From: Variovorax sp. DXTD-1
GTDB taxonomy: Bacteria; Pseudomonadota; Gammaproteobacteria; Burkholderiales; Burkholderiaceae_C
Reading direction: 5' to 3'
Assembly: GCF_003984625.1 (NCBI RefSeq)
Contig: NZ_RWKH01000009.1
Span: 124,001-188,000 of the forward strand
DNA length: 64,000 nucleotides
The position numbers and the translations under genes were made by a program. The notes under the pieces were generated by a model, which searched no databases, was not told the origin of the DNA, and was given only the letters and a program-made list of their open reading frames with translations. Below are positions 28,747 through 37,996 of this stretch, piece after piece. Numbering within the stretch: the stretch's first letter is position 1; the number at the start of each line of letters is the position of its first letter.

Positions 28747-28781
28747 AAAAAAAAGCCAACCTGTCGAAGGTTGGCTTTTTT
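28747..28781 (-). terminator. Rho-independent terminator after tmRNA
   Basis: The stem GCCAACC/GGTTGGC closes a 7-base loop, with an A-run on one side and a T-run on the other, so it can stop transcription from both directions. On the minus strand it lies 9 bases after the tmRNA 3' end and is followed by eight T residues. Confidence 0.92.
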
Positions 28782-28789
28782 GTGATGAA

Positions 28790-29174
28790 TGGTGGAGCTG
28801 GGGGGATTTGAACCCCCGTCCGCAAGCCTTCATCGCGCAGTTCTACATGTTTAGTGATCTGATTTAAGTCTCGCTTCCGGAGTCGCGCAGTCACACGCTA
28901 AACCGGACGCCAGCACCCTATTTTCTCGCCCCGACCCAAGGTACCCGGATCGGAGCCAGCCCATGTAATTATCCTTGCAGCCGGGAGGTCAGAATTGCTC
29001 CAGACCCCCTTGCCCAGCCCATCGGCCAACTGTTGCAAGGCTCACTGGCAATTAAGCAGCGAGTGCGAAACGTTCGTCGTTTGCAGTTAGTTTGTTTGAA
29101 TCTGTTTTACGAGCGCATTCAGCTCGACATGCCCCGCTGCGATTCCGAACCCACGTCGAAACCAGTGCAGCCCC
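28790..29174 (-). ncRNA. ssrA: Transfer-messenger RNA (tmRNA)
   Basis: This is the RNA of trans-translation, which rescues stalled ribosomes with SmpB. The 5' end GGGGCUG pairs with CAGCUCC before the 3' CCA to form the acceptor stem (7 bp with one G-U). The T-arm GGTTCAAAT is intact. The tag frame at 29052-29084 (minus) reads ANDERFALAA followed by TAA, the standard betaproteobacterial tag; the resume Ala is encoded by GCA. The length is about 385 bases. Its 5' end is only 12 bases from the gph stop, and a promoter overlaps that stop. A terminator follows at 28747-28781. Confidence 0.97.
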
Positions 29175-29183
29175 AAGACTCGT

Positions 29184-29210
29184 ATTTTAGGCCGGGTTGA
29201 GAAACTGCAA
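29184..29210 (-). promoter_or_regulatory. Probable sigma-70 promoter of tmRNA
   Basis: On the minus strand TTGCAG (29205-29210) and TAAAAT (29184-29189) stand 15 bases apart, and the predicted GGGG 5' end of tmRNA begins 10 bases after the -10 box. The first three bases of the -10 box are the TAA stop codon of gph. The spacer is shorter than the usual 17, so confidence is moderate. Confidence 0.6.
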
Positions 29211-29855
29211 GAGCTCCATGGGCGAAGATATTGCGGCATCCGCTTCCCAGAGGGTGGCGTCGGACTGCGGCCCCATGTAGCCATAGGTTGCCGCCACGGT
29301 TTTCATGCCTGCGGCGCGGCCCGCGATGATGTCGCGCTCATCGTCTCCCACATAGATGCAGGCACTCGACGGGATTCCAAGCCGGCGTGCCGCTTCATGC
29401 AAGGGCTCGGGGTGCGGCTTGGAAAACGGCGTCGTATCGCCGCTCACGATAGCGCCCGCGCTCTCGAAAAGAGGAATGGCACGGGTCAGCGGATCGGTAA
29501 ACCTTGCCGACTTGTTGGTGACCACGCCCCACGCCAACCCGCGCGCGCGGATCGCGTCGATGAGCGCCTGGACGCCGTCGAACACATGCGTGTTGAGCAG
29601 CATGCGGTTTTCATAGGCGACGAAGAACTCTTCCCTCATCTGCGGAAATTCCGGCGCGTCGGGTGTGATGCCGAAGGCCACGCCGAGCATGCCCCGCGCG
29701 CCGGCGCCCGCCATGTAGCGGTAACGCTCCAGCGGATATGACTCGAGGCCGCGGTCAGTACGCATTTTGTCGGCTGCAGCGCCCAGATCGGGGGCGCTGT
29801 CGATCAGCGTGCCGTCCAGGTCGAACAGCACGGCTTGCACTGCTGCGCCCGTCAC
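29187..29855 (-). CDS. gph: Phosphoglycolate phosphatase
   Basis: This HAD-family enzyme (222 residues) removes phosphate from 2-phosphoglycolate. The nucleophile motif is LFDLDGTLIDSAPDL (Asp12, Asp14); motif II is VVTNKS, motif III is FSKPHPEP with the Lys, and motif IV is YVGDDERDI. The start is a GTG that overlaps the ubiG stop as GTGA. The order ompA-ubiG-gph is common in Burkholderiales. Confidence 0.93.
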   Translation of the reverse strand: MTGAAVQAVLFDLDGTLIDSAPDLGAAADKMRTDRGLESYPLERYRYMAGAGARGMLGVAFGITPDAPEFPQMREEFFVAYENRMLLNTHVFDGVQALIDAIRARGLAWGVVTNKSARFTDPLTRAIPLFESAGAIVSGDTTPFSKPHPEPLHEAARRLGIPSSACIYVGDDERDIIAGRAAGMKTVAATYGYMGPQSDATLWEADAAISSPMELLQFLNPA

Positions 29856-30583
29856 GCCTGGGATCCCGTCGCCGAGGCCGGTTTTTGCGTTGCGAACATA
29901 TAGTTGACGCTGGTGTCCCCACTGAGCCAGTAGCGCCGCGTCAACGGGTTGTGCTCCATCCCTCGCGTATGGCGCAAATCGAGCCCGGCGGCGCGGCAAT
30001 GGGCTGCAAGCTCGCTGGGCCGGATCAGCTTTGCATACTCGTGCGTGCCGCGCGGCAACATGCCCAGGACGTATTCGGCGCCGACGATCGCCAGCATGAA
30101 GGACTTCAGATTGCGGTTGATGGTGGAAAAGAACACCCAGCCGCCAGGCTTGACCAAGGTGGCACAAGCCTGAACGATCGAAGCGGGCTCCGGCACATGC
30201 TCGAGCATTTCCATGCAGGTCACGACGTCGAAACTGCCCGGTTGCTCCGCGGCCAATGCCTCGGCACTGACTTCGCGGTATTTGACGCCCTTCGTTTCGG
30301 CCTCGAGCGCATGCAGCTTGGCAACCTTGAGCGCTTTGCTCGCCAGGTCGATGCCCAGCACGTCAGCGCCTTTTCGGGCCATCGAATCGGCGAGGATTCC
30401 TCCACCGCAGCCAATATCGAGCACCTTGCGCTGCGAAATCGGCGCAATACCGTCAATCCATTCCAGGCGAAGCGGATTGATTTCGTGGAGCGGGCGGAAT
30501 TCGCTGTCCAAATCCCACCAGCGATGGGCCAGCTCGGAAAACTTGGCGAGTTCCGCCGGATCGGCATTCACATGATCTGTCAT
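29852..30583 (-). CDS. ubiG: Ubiquinone biosynthesis O-methyltransferase
   Basis: UbiG (243 residues) carries out both O-methylations in ubiquinone synthesis. Its signature is ELAHRWWDLDSEFRPLHEIN followed by motif I VLDIGCGGGILAD, then VTCMEMLEHVPEP and FFSTINRNLKSF. The ATG at 30583 gives MTDHVNADPAELAKF, the usual start; an in-frame GTG nine codons upstream is less likely. It overlaps gph by four bases. Confidence 0.95.
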   Translation of the reverse strand: MTDHVNADPAELAKFSELAHRWWDLDSEFRPLHEINPLRLEWIDGIAPISQRKVLDIGCGGGILADSMARKGADVLGIDLASKALKVAKLHALEAETKGVKYREVSAEALAAEQPGSFDVVTCMEMLEHVPEPASIVQACATLVKPGGWVFFSTINRNLKSFMLAIVGAEYVLGMLPRGTHEYAKLIRPSELAAHCRAAGLDLRHTRGMEHNPLTRRYWLSGDTSVNYMFATQKPASATGSQA

Positions 30584-30662
30584 GCCGTGATTATGAAACG
30601 GAGAATGCACGATAGGCCGCCGAATGACACCGGGGAACGGCCAAGAAGAATTCGACAGGCAT

Positions 30663-30693
30663 AAAAAAACCCCGCCGAGGCGGGGTTTTTTTT
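30663..30693 (-). terminator. Rho-independent terminator after the OmpA-family gene
   Basis: The stem CCCCGC/GCGGGG with a 4-base loop is flanked by an A-run on the left and eight T residues on the right of the plus strand, so it works in both directions. On the minus strand it begins 15 bases after the stop of the OmpA-family gene. Confidence 0.92.
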
Positions 30694-30708
30694 AGCGATT
30701 CAATCGAA

Positions 30709-31362
30709 TCAGCGGGTGGCGCGGGTGCCGACCACTTCGATTTCCACGCGGCGGTTCTTGGCGCGGCCTTCCTTGGTGCGGTTGTCCGCAACAGGCTGCT
30801 TCTCGCCCTTGCCTTCGGTGTAGACGCGGTTGCGTTCGATGCCGCGCGAGACCAGGAAGGCCTTCACGGCTTCGGCGCGACGCACCGACAGACGCTGGTT
30901 GTAGGAGTCAGAACCGATCGAGTCGGTGTGACCCACGGCAATGATCACTTCCAGGTTGACGTCACGGATCTTCGAGACCAGGTCGGTCAGCTTGGCGCGA
31001 CCTTCAGGCTTGAGAACCGACTTGTCGAAGTCGAAGAATGCGTCAGCAGCGAAGGTAACCTTCGAAGCAGCGACTTGAGGAGCAGGCGTAGGAGCCGGTG
31101 CGCCCGGGGTGGGAGCCACTGCAGCGGGAGCTGCCGGAACCAGAGCACCGTCGCAACCGGCGGCGGCGGTAGCCGGCGTCCAGTTGGCATCACGCCAGCA
31201 CAGTTCGTTCGTGCCGTTCTTCCAAACCAGTTCGCCGGTGCCGTTTTGCCAGTTGTCGATCGTAGGACCGCCATTCGCAGCGGTGACACGGGTCTGCGCG
31301 CCGGCGGCAGTGGCGAGCGCAGCGACTGCAAACATCATCGCCACTTTATTCAGTTTCTTCAT
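30709..31362 (-). CDS. OmpA-family outer membrane protein
   Basis: This 217-residue protein has a Sec signal (cleavage near AAGAQT), a short region with WQNGTGELVWKNGTNELCW containing two cysteines, a Pro/Ala-rich linker and a C-terminal OmpA-like peptidoglycan-binding domain (about 105-217, with FFDFDKSVLKPEG, GHTDSIGSDSYN and NRRVEIEV). It lacks the eight-strand barrel of E. coli OmpA, as is usual for the Comamonadaceae homologues. A clear AGGAGA Shine-Dalgarno precedes the ATG. It diverges from gyrA across 223 bases. Confidence 0.93.
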   Translation of the reverse strand: MKKLNKVAMMFAVAALATAAGAQTRVTAANGGPTIDNWQNGTGELVWKNGTNELCWRDANWTPATAAAGCDGALVPAAPAAVAPTPGAPAPTPAPQVAASKVTFAADAFFDFDKSVLKPEGRAKLTDLVSKIRDVNLEVIIAVGHTDSIGSDSYNQRLSVRRAEAVKAFLVSRGIERNRVYTEGKGEKQPVADNRTKEGRAKNRRVEIEVVGTRATR

Positions 31363-31585
31363 GGTTCTCCTCTTGGGGAAAAAGCCGCAGCCGCGCTGCG
31401 AATCAAGGACGCTTTAAGTGACCACCACCCAAAACGTTGAGGCGATTGTGCCATAGGGTCTTTGGCAAACAGGCTGCAGCGCCCTCCGGAAGCGTAGGAC
31501 GGAGGCGGAATAGCGGCCTTGTGTTGCGGCGGTACGACACCCCTCACAGCGTAAAATTCCGCCTTCCGCTGCCAGCCTCTCGCTC

Positions 31586-34231
31586 ATGACCTCCTTCGCC
31601 AAAGAAACCCTGCCCATCAGTCTTGAAGAGGAAATGCGCAGCAGCTATCTCGATTACGCCATGAGCGTGATCGTGGGCCGAGCGCTTCCCGATGCCCGCG
31701 ACGGCCTCAAGCCCGTGCACCGGCGCGTGCTGTACGCCATGCACGAGCTCAACAACGATTGGAACCGTGCATATAAGAAGTCTGCCCGCATCGTGGGCGA
31801 CGTGATCGGTAAGTACCACCCGCACGGCGACCAGTCGGTCTACGACACCATCGTGCGGCTGGCGCAGGATTTTTCCATGCGCCACATGCTGGTGGACGGA
31901 CAAGGTAACTTCGGCTCGGTCGACGGAGACAACGCGGCCGCAATGCGGTATACGGAAATCCGGCTCGCAAAAATTGCGCACGAAATGCTGGCCGATATCG
32001 ACAAGGAAACGGTCGATTTTCAAGACAATTACGACGGCTCCGAAAAAGAACCGAAGGTCCTGCCGAGCAAACTGCCTAATTTGCTGGTGAATGGCTCTGG
32101 CGGTATTGCGGTGGGCATGGCCACCAATATTCCGCCGCACAATCTCAATGAGGTGGTGGACGCCTGCCTGCACATGCTGCGCAATCCGCAGGCCACCATC
32201 GACGAGCTGATGGAAATCGTGCCGGCGCCCGACTTCCCGACGGCCGGCATCATCTACGGCATCAACGGCGTGAGAGACGGCTACCGCACCGGCCGCGGCA
32301 AGGTGGTCATGCGCGCCAAGTGCCACTTCGAGGACATCGACCGCGGCCAGCGCCAGGCGATCATCGTCGACGAGCTCCCCTACCAGGTCAACAAGAAGAC
32401 GCTGCAGGAGCGCATGGCCGAGCTGGTGCATGAGAAGAAGATCGAAGGCATCAGCCATATTCAGGACGAGTCCGACAAGTCGGGCATGCGCCTCGTGATC
32501 GAACTCAAGCGCGGCGAAGTGCCCGAGGTGGTGCTCAACAACCTCTACAAGCAGACGCAGCTGCAGGACACCTTCGGCATCAACATGGTGGCGCTGGTCG
32601 ACGGCCAGCCCAAGCTGTGCAACCTGAAGGACCTGATCGAGGTCTTCCTGCAGCACCGCCGCGAAGTGGTCACACGTCGCACCGTGTTCACGCTGCGCAA
32701 GGCCCGCGAGCGCGGCCACGTGCTCGAAGGCCTGGCGGTGGCGCTGGCCAACATCGACGAATTCATCTCGATCATCCGCAACGCGCCGACGCCTCCGGTG
32801 GCCAAGGCGGAGCTGATGACCCGCAGCTGGGACAGCAAGCTGGTGCGCGAGATGCTCACGCGTTCGCGCGCAGACGGCGGCGTGGTGAATGCGGATGACT
32901 ACCGCCCCGAGGGCCTGGAGCGCGAATTCGGCATGGGCTCTGACGGCCTTTACCGCCTATCGGAAACCCAGGCGCAAGAAATTCTGCAGATGCGCCTGCA
33001 GCGCCTCACTGGCCTCGAGCAGGACAAGATCGTTGCCGAATACAAGGAGGTCATGGCCGAGATCGACGATCTGCTCGACATCCTGGCCAAGCCCGAACGC
33101 GTCTCGGTCATCATTGGCGAAGAGCTTGGCACCATCAAGCAGGAGTTCGGCCAGTCCAAGCTCGGCGCGCGCCGCAGCCTGGTCGAACACAGCGCCTACG
33201 ATCTCTCCACCGAAGACCTGATCACGCCGACCGACATGGTGGTCACGCTTTCGCACAGCGGCTATATCAAGAGCCAGCCGCTGAACGAGTACCGCGCGCA
33301 AAAGCGGGGCGGGCGCGGCAAGCAGGCCACCGTGACCAAGGAAGACGACTGGATCGACCAGCTCTTCATTGCCAACACGCACGACTACATCCTGTGCTTC
33401 TCCAACCGCGGCCGGCTCTACTGGCTCAAGGTATGGGAGGTGCCGGCGGGCTCCCGCGGCTCTCGGGGCCGCCCCATCGTCAACATGTTCCCGCTGCAGG
33501 AAGGCGAGAAGATCAACGTGGCGCTCGCACTCACCGGCGAGAAGCGCAACTTCCCGGCCGACCAGTACGTGTTCATGGCCACCTCGATGGGCACGGTCAA
33601 GAAGACCACGCTCGACGAATTCAACAACCCCCGCAAGGGCGGCATCATCGCCGTGAACCTCGACGAAGGCGACTACCTCATCGGCGCCGCGCTGACCGAC
33701 GGCAAGCACGACGTGATGCTGTTCAGCGACGGCGGCAAGGCCGTGCGCTTCGACGAAGAAGACGTGCGTCCGCTGGGCCGCAACGCGCGCGGCGTGCGCG
33801 GCATGTCGCTCGACCCGGGGCAAGGCGTCATCGCCATGCTGGTGGCCGAGGACGAGCAGCAAAGCGTGCTCACCGCGACGGAAAATGGTTACGGAAAGCG
33901 TACAAGCATTACCGAGTACACCCGCCATGGCCGCGGAACCAAAGGCATGATTGCGATTCAACAGAGTGAGCGCAACGGCAAGGTCGTTGCCGCCACCCTC
34001 GTGCATGCGGACGATGAGATCATGCTCATCACCGACAAGGGCGTGCTTGTGCGCACACGTGTTGCCGAGATTCGTGAACTAGGTCGCGCAACGCAAGGCG
34101 TCACGCTGATCGGGCTCGACGAAGGCGCCAAACTAAGCGGGCTACAGCGTATCGTCGAGAACGACGCCAACGGCGAGATCGAGCCTGGCGCAGACGATAC
34201 TTCCACATCTTCAACGGAGAACCCTCAGTGA
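31586..34231 (+). CDS. gyrA: DNA gyrase subunit A
   Basis: GyrA (881 residues) breaks and rejoins DNA in gyrase. The catalytic Tyr122 is in [14 protein letters not shown]. The quinolone-determining region reads [15 protein letters not shown]: the position of E. coli Ser83 is Gln, while Asp87 is kept. The GyrA box is QKRGGRGK, and the C-terminal beta-pinwheel follows to an acidic tail. No Shine-Dalgarno is seen; a TAAAAT box lies about 30 bases before the start. The stop overlaps the next gene as GTGA. Confidence 0.98.
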   Translation: MTSFAKETLPISLEEEMRSSYLDYAMSVIVGRALPDARDGLKPVHRRVLYAMHELNNDWNRAYKKSARIVGDVIGKYHPHGDQSVYDTIVRLAQDFSMRHMLVDGQGNFGSVDGDNAAAMRYTEIRLAKIAHEMLADIDKETVDFQDNYDGSEKEPKVLPSKLPNLLVNGSGGIAVGMATNIPPHNLNEVVDACLHMLRNPQATIDELMEIVPAPDFPTAGIIYGINGVRDGYRTGRGKVVMRAKCHFEDIDRGQRQAIIVDELPYQVNKKTLQERMAELVHEKKIEGISHIQDESDKSGMRLVIELKRGEVPEVVLNNLYKQTQLQDTFGINMVALVDGQPKLCNLKDLIEVFLQHRREVVTRRTVFTLRKARERGHVLEGLAVALANIDEFISIIRNAPTPPVAKAELMTRSWDSKLVREMLTRSRADGGVVNADDYRPEGLEREFGMGSDGLYRLSETQAQEILQMRLQRLTGLEQDKIVAEYKEVMAEIDDLLDILAKPERVSVIIGEELGTIKQEFGQSKLGARRSLVEHSAYDLSTEDLITPTDMVVTLSHSGYIKSQPLNEYRAQKRGGRGKQATVTKEDDWIDQLFIANTHDYILCFSNRGRLYWLKVWEVPAGSRGSRGRPIVNMFPLQEGEKINVALALTGEKRNFPADQYVFMATSMGTVKKTTLDEFNNPRKGGIIAVNLDEGDYLIGAALTDGKHDVMLFSDGGKAVRFDEEDVRPLGRNARGVRGMSLDPGQGVIAMLVAEDEQQSVLTATENGYGKRTSITEYTRHGRGTKGMIAIQQSERNGKVVAATLVHADDEIMLITDKGVLVRTRVAEIRELGRATQGVTLIGLDEGAKLSGLQRIVENDANGEIEPGADDTSTSSTENPQ

Positions 34232-34815
34232 AAAAATTCAAGCTCGCACTTCTGACCGTCGCCCTGGCTGGCAGCTCGATGGCCGCCATGGCCCAGGACA
34301 AAGCTGCGCTCATCAAGCAGTTCATCGACGTGCAGCGCCCCGGCATCGAGTCGCTGGCACGCGGCCTGGTCGAACAATCGAGCTCCCCGATTGCACAGGC
34401 CGGCTCGCAGTACCTGCAAACGCAGGTGCCCGAAGCCAAGCGCGAATCGGCCGCCAAGGCCGCCGACGCCGAACTCAAGAAGTACTTCGACGACGCCTAC
34501 CCGATCGTGCGCGACAAGGCCGTGCAGTTGGCGCCCGTGGCCCTGACTCCGCTGCTGGAGCAGAACTTCACCGAAGACGAACTCAAGCAGCTGCTGGCCT
34601 GGATCAACTCGCCGCTCAGCAAGAAGTATCAGGACCTCAACCCCAAGATGCAGACCGCTCTGACCGAAAAGCTCGTGACCGAAACGCGCGCCACCATCGA
34701 ACCGAAGATGCGCGCGCTCGACGAAAACGTGGCCAAGGCACTGGGTGCGCCCACCGGCGGCCAGCAAGGCGCCGCTCCCGCCAAGGCCCCGGCCAAGGCT
34801 CCCGCCAAGAAGTGA
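34228..34815 (+). CDS. DUF2059 exported protein
   Basis: This 195-residue protein has a Sec signal ([20 protein letters not shown]) and a DUF2059 domain (about 75-165, with [20 protein letters not shown] and [10 protein letters not shown]). The C-terminus is a run of Ala, Pro and Lys ([12 protein letters not shown]). It begins with GTG, overlapping the gyrA stop as GTGA, after GGAGA. The position between gyrA and serC is typical for Comamonadaceae. Its function is unknown; DUF2059 proteins are periplasmic. Confidence 0.88.
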   Translation: MKKFKLALLTVALAGSSMAAMAQDKAALIKQFIDVQRPGIESLARGLVEQSSSPIAQAGSQYLQTQVPEAKRESAAKAADAELKKYFDDAYPIVRDKAVQLAPVALTPLLEQNFTEDELKQLLAWINSPLSKKYQDLNPKMQTALTEKLVTETRATIEPKMRALDENVAKALGAPTGGQQGAAPAKAPAKAPAKK

Positions 34816-34816
34816 C

Positions 34817-35953
34817 GTGACAGAGCAGCAGCAGCCCAAGCCCGCTGGCACGCGTCCGTACAATTTTTCCGCAGGTCCGGCCGCCATGCCGGAGGCGGTG
34901 CTGCAACGCGCCGCCTCCGAAATGCTCGACTGGCAGGGCAGCGGAATGAGCGTGATGGAAATGAGCCATCGCGGCAAGGAGTTCGGCGCGATCTGCACCC
35001 AGGCCGAAGCCGACATCCGCACGCTGCTGGCTGTGCCTGAACACTTCCACATCCTGTTCATGCAGGGTGGCGGGCTGGGCGAAAACGCCATCGTGCCGAT
35101 GAACCTGTCGCGCGGCAAAACCGCCGACTTCGTGATCACCGGCAGCTGGAGCATCAAGTCCCAGAAAGAAGCGCTGCGCTATTGCACTGCGCACGTCGCC
35201 GCAAGCAACGCCGGCGACCATCACACCAGGCTGCCGGATCCCTCGACCTGGCAGCTGAGCCAGGACGCCTCGTATGTGCACCTTTGCACCAACGAGACGA
35301 TCAACGGCATCGAGTTCCAGCAATTGCCCGACCTCGCGGCCCTTGGCAGCAACGCGCCGCTGGTCATCGACTTTTCGTCGCACGTGGCCTCGCGCAGCGT
35401 CGATTGGAGCCGTGTCGGCCTTGCATTCGGCGGCGCGCAAAAGAACCTCGGGCCGGCCGGCCTCACGCTCGTGATCGTGCGCGACGACCTGCTCGGCCAT
35501 GCGCTCGAAATCTGCCCGAGCGCGTTCAACTACAAGATCGTGGCCGACAACAAGTCCATGTACAACACCCCGCCGACCTGGGGCATCTACATGGCCGGGC
35601 TCACTTTCCAGTGGCTGCTGCAGCAGACCGAGGGCGGGCTCACGGGCGTGGCTGCCATGGAGCAGCGCAACATCGCCAAGGCCCGGCTGCTGTACGACTT
35701 CATCGACGCTTCTTCGTTCTACCTCAACAAGATCGACCCGAGCTGCCGCTCGCGCATGAACGTGCCTTTCTTCCTGGCCGACGAAAGCCGCAACGACGCC
35801 TTTCTGGCCGGCGCCCGGGAAGCCGGCCTGCTGCAGCTCAAGGGCCACAAGTCGGTCGGCGGCATGCGTGCGAGCATCTACAACGCCATGCCGCTGGAAG
35901 GCGTACAGGCACTTGTGAGCTACATGCGAGAATTCGAGCGATCGCATGCCTAG
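34817..35953 (+). CDS. serC: Phosphoserine aminotransferase
   Basis: SerC (378 residues) is the PLP-dependent aminotransferase of serine synthesis and of pyridoxal phosphate synthesis. It begins with [17 protein letters not shown] and [17 protein letters not shown]. The PLP-binding Lys is in [15 protein letters not shown]. The C-terminal segment [17 protein letters not shown] is characteristic. The GTG at 34817, one base after the stop of the DUF2059 gene, gives the natural N-terminus. Confidence 0.96.
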   Translation: MTEQQQPKPAGTRPYNFSAGPAAMPEAVLQRAASEMLDWQGSGMSVMEMSHRGKEFGAICTQAEADIRTLLAVPEHFHILFMQGGGLGENAIVPMNLSRGKTADFVITGSWSIKSQKEALRYCTAHVAASNAGDHHTRLPDPSTWQLSQDASYVHLCTNETINGIEFQQLPDLAALGSNAPLVIDFSSHVASRSVDWSRVGLAFGGAQKNLGPAGLTLVIVRDDLLGHALEICPSAFNYKIVADNKSMYNTPPTWGIYMAGLTFQWLLQQTEGGLTGVAAMEQRNIAKARLLYDFIDASSFYLNKIDPSCRSRMNVPFFLADESRNDAFLAGAREAGLLQLKGHKSVGGMRASIYNAMPLEGVQALVSYMREFERSHA

Positions 35954-35977
35954 GCGCATGCCCAGCTGCTCGCACCG

Positions 35978-37099
35978 ATGACCGCCTCCGCTCCTACACC
36001 GCCCTCTTCTCCCGACAACTCCGAAAGCCTTGCCGGTCTGCGCGTGCAGATCGATTCGCTCGACCAGCAACTGCTCAGCCTGCTCAATGAGCGGGCCCAC
36101 GTGGCAGAACTGGTGGGCGAGGTCAAGAAGCGCGAAGGCACGCCGTTTTTCCGGCCCGATCGCGTGGCGCAGGTCATCGAGAAGATGCAAAAGAGCAATG
36201 GAGGTCCGCTCAAGGACCTGCACGTGGCGGCCATCTGGCGCGAGATCATGTCAGCCTGCCTGGCGCTCGAATCGCCGCAGCGCGTTGCCGTTCTTGGCCC
36301 CGAGGGCACTTTCTGCGAGCAGGCCGCCATCGAATATTTCGGCGGCGCCGCCGACCTCATCTACTGCGCCAGCTTCGACGAGGTGTTTCACGCCACGGCG
36401 GCCGGCAGCGCCCAATATGGCGTGGTGGGTGTCGAAAACTCCACCGAAGGCGTCGTCACGCGATCGCTCGACCTGTTCCTGCATTCGCCCACCCACGTGG
36501 TCGGTGAGGTCAGCCTGCTGGTGCGACACCACCTCCTGCGCAGCAGCAACACGCTCGACGGGGTGGAAGCGGTGCTCGCCCATCCGCAAGCGCTCGCGCA
36601 GTGCCAGACCTGGCTTTCGAAGCACCTGCCCAACGCAGAGCGGCGCGCCGTTTCGAGCAATGCCGAAGGCGCGCGGCTCGCGGCCACCAACCCGGCCTGG
36701 GCCGCATTGGCGGGCGAACGCGCCGCCACCCGCTTCGGCCTGCACATCGTTGCGCATGCCATCCAGGACGACTCTTACAACCGCACCCGCTTCTCCGTGA
36801 TCTGCCTGCCGCAGACGCTCGCCATGCCGCCGGCCTCGGGGCGCGATTGCACGAGCCTGATCGTTTCCGTGCCGAACCGCCCCGGCGCCGTGCACGACCT
36901 CCTCGTGCCGCTGAAGCTCAACAACGTGTCCATGACCCGTTTCGAGTCGCGCCCCGCGCGCACCGGCCAGTGGGAGTACTACTTCTACATCGACCTGGAC
37001 GGCCATCCTTCGCAGCCCAACGTGGCCGCGGCACTGGCCGAACTGCGCGGCCTCTGCGCCTTCTACAAGGTGCTTGGCGCCTATCCCGTCAAAGCCTGA
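35978..37099 (+). CDS. pheA: Bifunctional chorismate mutase / prephenate dehydratase
   Basis: This 373-residue protein makes phenylpyruvate from chorismate. An AroQ chorismate mutase domain (about 18-100, with LRVQIDSLDQQLLSLLNERA and FFRPDRVAQV) is followed by prephenate dehydratase (about 104-280, with LGPEGTFCEQAA, VGVENSTEGVV and the NRTRFSV active site Thr). A C-terminal ACT domain (about 290-365, with SLIVSVPNRPGAVHDLL and SRPARTGQWEYYF) allows feedback control by phenylalanine. It lies between serC and tyrA. Confidence 0.97.
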   Translation: MTASAPTPPSSPDNSESLAGLRVQIDSLDQQLLSLLNERAHVAELVGEVKKREGTPFFRPDRVAQVIEKMQKSNGGPLKDLHVAAIWREIMSACLALESPQRVAVLGPEGTFCEQAAIEYFGGAADLIYCASFDEVFHATAAGSAQYGVVGVENSTEGVVTRSLDLFLHSPTHVVGEVSLLVRHHLLRSSNTLDGVEAVLAHPQALAQCQTWLSKHLPNAERRAVSSNAEGARLAATNPAWAALAGERAATRFGLHIVAHAIQDDSYNRTRFSVICLPQTLAMPPASGRDCTSLIVSVPNRPGAVHDLLVPLKLNNVSMTRFESRPARTGQWEYYFYIDLDGHPSQPNVAAALAELRGLCAFYKVLGAYPVKA

Positions 37100-37113
37100 G
37101 CCGGACGCGCACC

Positions 37114-37995
37114 ATGTTCGAGCAACTGGGATTGATCGGCTGCGGCCTCATGGGCGGCTCCTTTGCGCTTGCGCTCAAGCGCGCAAAGCTTGTGAAACGG
37201 GTGGTCGGCTACAGCAAGTCGCCCTCCACCACCGAACGGGCCCGCCAGCTCGGCGTGATCGACGTGGTGGCACCCTCCGCGCTGCTCGCGGTCTCGGGCT
37301 CCGACATCGTGCTGCTTGCAGTGCCGGTGGCAGCCTCGGAAGCGACCTTCCGGGCCATCCGTCACGGCATTTCGAACGACACGCTGGTGATGGACGTGGG
37401 TTCGACCAAGGGCGACGTAATCGAAGCCGCACGCAACGGCCTGCAAAGCCAATTCGCCAACTTCGTTCCGGCCCACCCGATCGCCGGCAAGGAGGTGTCG
37501 GGCATCGAACATGCCGAGGCTTCGCTTTACACCGGCCGCAAGGTCGTGCTGACGCCTGTGAAGGCGACGCTGCGCTCGAACGTGCAACGGGCTTCCCAGG
37601 TCTGGAGCGGTATCGGTGCCAACGTGGTCACCATGACGCACGAAGAGCACGACAGTGCCTTTGCCGCCGTGAGCCATTTGCCGCACCTGCTGGCCTTTGC
37701 CTACGTCAACGCTCTCATCGCGCAGCCGCAGGGCGACCGCTTCCTGAGCCTGGCCGGACCCGGTTTTCGCGATTTCTCGCGCATTGCGGCCAGCGACCCG
37801 GTGATGTGGCGCGACGTGCTGCTCGCCAACCGCGAGCAGGTGCTGCTGCAGTCGCAGGCCTTCCGCAAGGCACTGCTGGACCTCGAGGCGCTGATGGGCG
37901 CCGCCGACGCCCAGGCGCTGGAACAGTCGATTGCCGCCGCCAGCAAGGCGCGCGCCGCCTGGCAGCCCAACACCGACGCGTCCCAGGACTCCTGA
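37114..37995 (+). CDS. tyrA: Prephenate dehydrogenase
   Basis: TyrA (293 residues) oxidises prephenate to 4-hydroxyphenylpyruvate for tyrosine. The N-terminal Rossmann motif is [26 protein letters not shown] and [14 protein letters not shown] with the catalytic His follow, and [14 protein letters not shown] is in the helical dimer domain. No chorismate mutase or ACT domain is attached. It starts 14 bases after pheA and ends one base before aroA-cmk. Confidence 0.96.
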   Translation: MFEQLGLIGCGLMGGSFALALKRAKLVKRVVGYSKSPSTTERARQLGVIDVVAPSALLAVSGSDIVLLAVPVAASEATFRAIRHGISNDTLVMDVGSTKGDVIEAARNGLQSQFANFVPAHPIAGKEVSGIEHAEASLYTGRKVVLTPVKATLRSNVQRASQVWSGIGANVVTMTHEEHDSAFAAVSHLPHLLAFAYVNALIAQPQGDRFLSLAGPGFRDFSRIAASDPVMWRDVLLANREQVLLQSQAFRKALLDLEALMGAADAQALEQSIAAASKARAAWQPNTDASQDS

Positions 37996-37996
37996 C

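Noticed and set aside
29087..29284. Minus-strand frame of 65 codons across the tmRNA 5' region
   Set aside because: It overlaps the tmRNA acceptor domain and the end of gph and has no ribosome binding site; the RNA gene explains the sequence.
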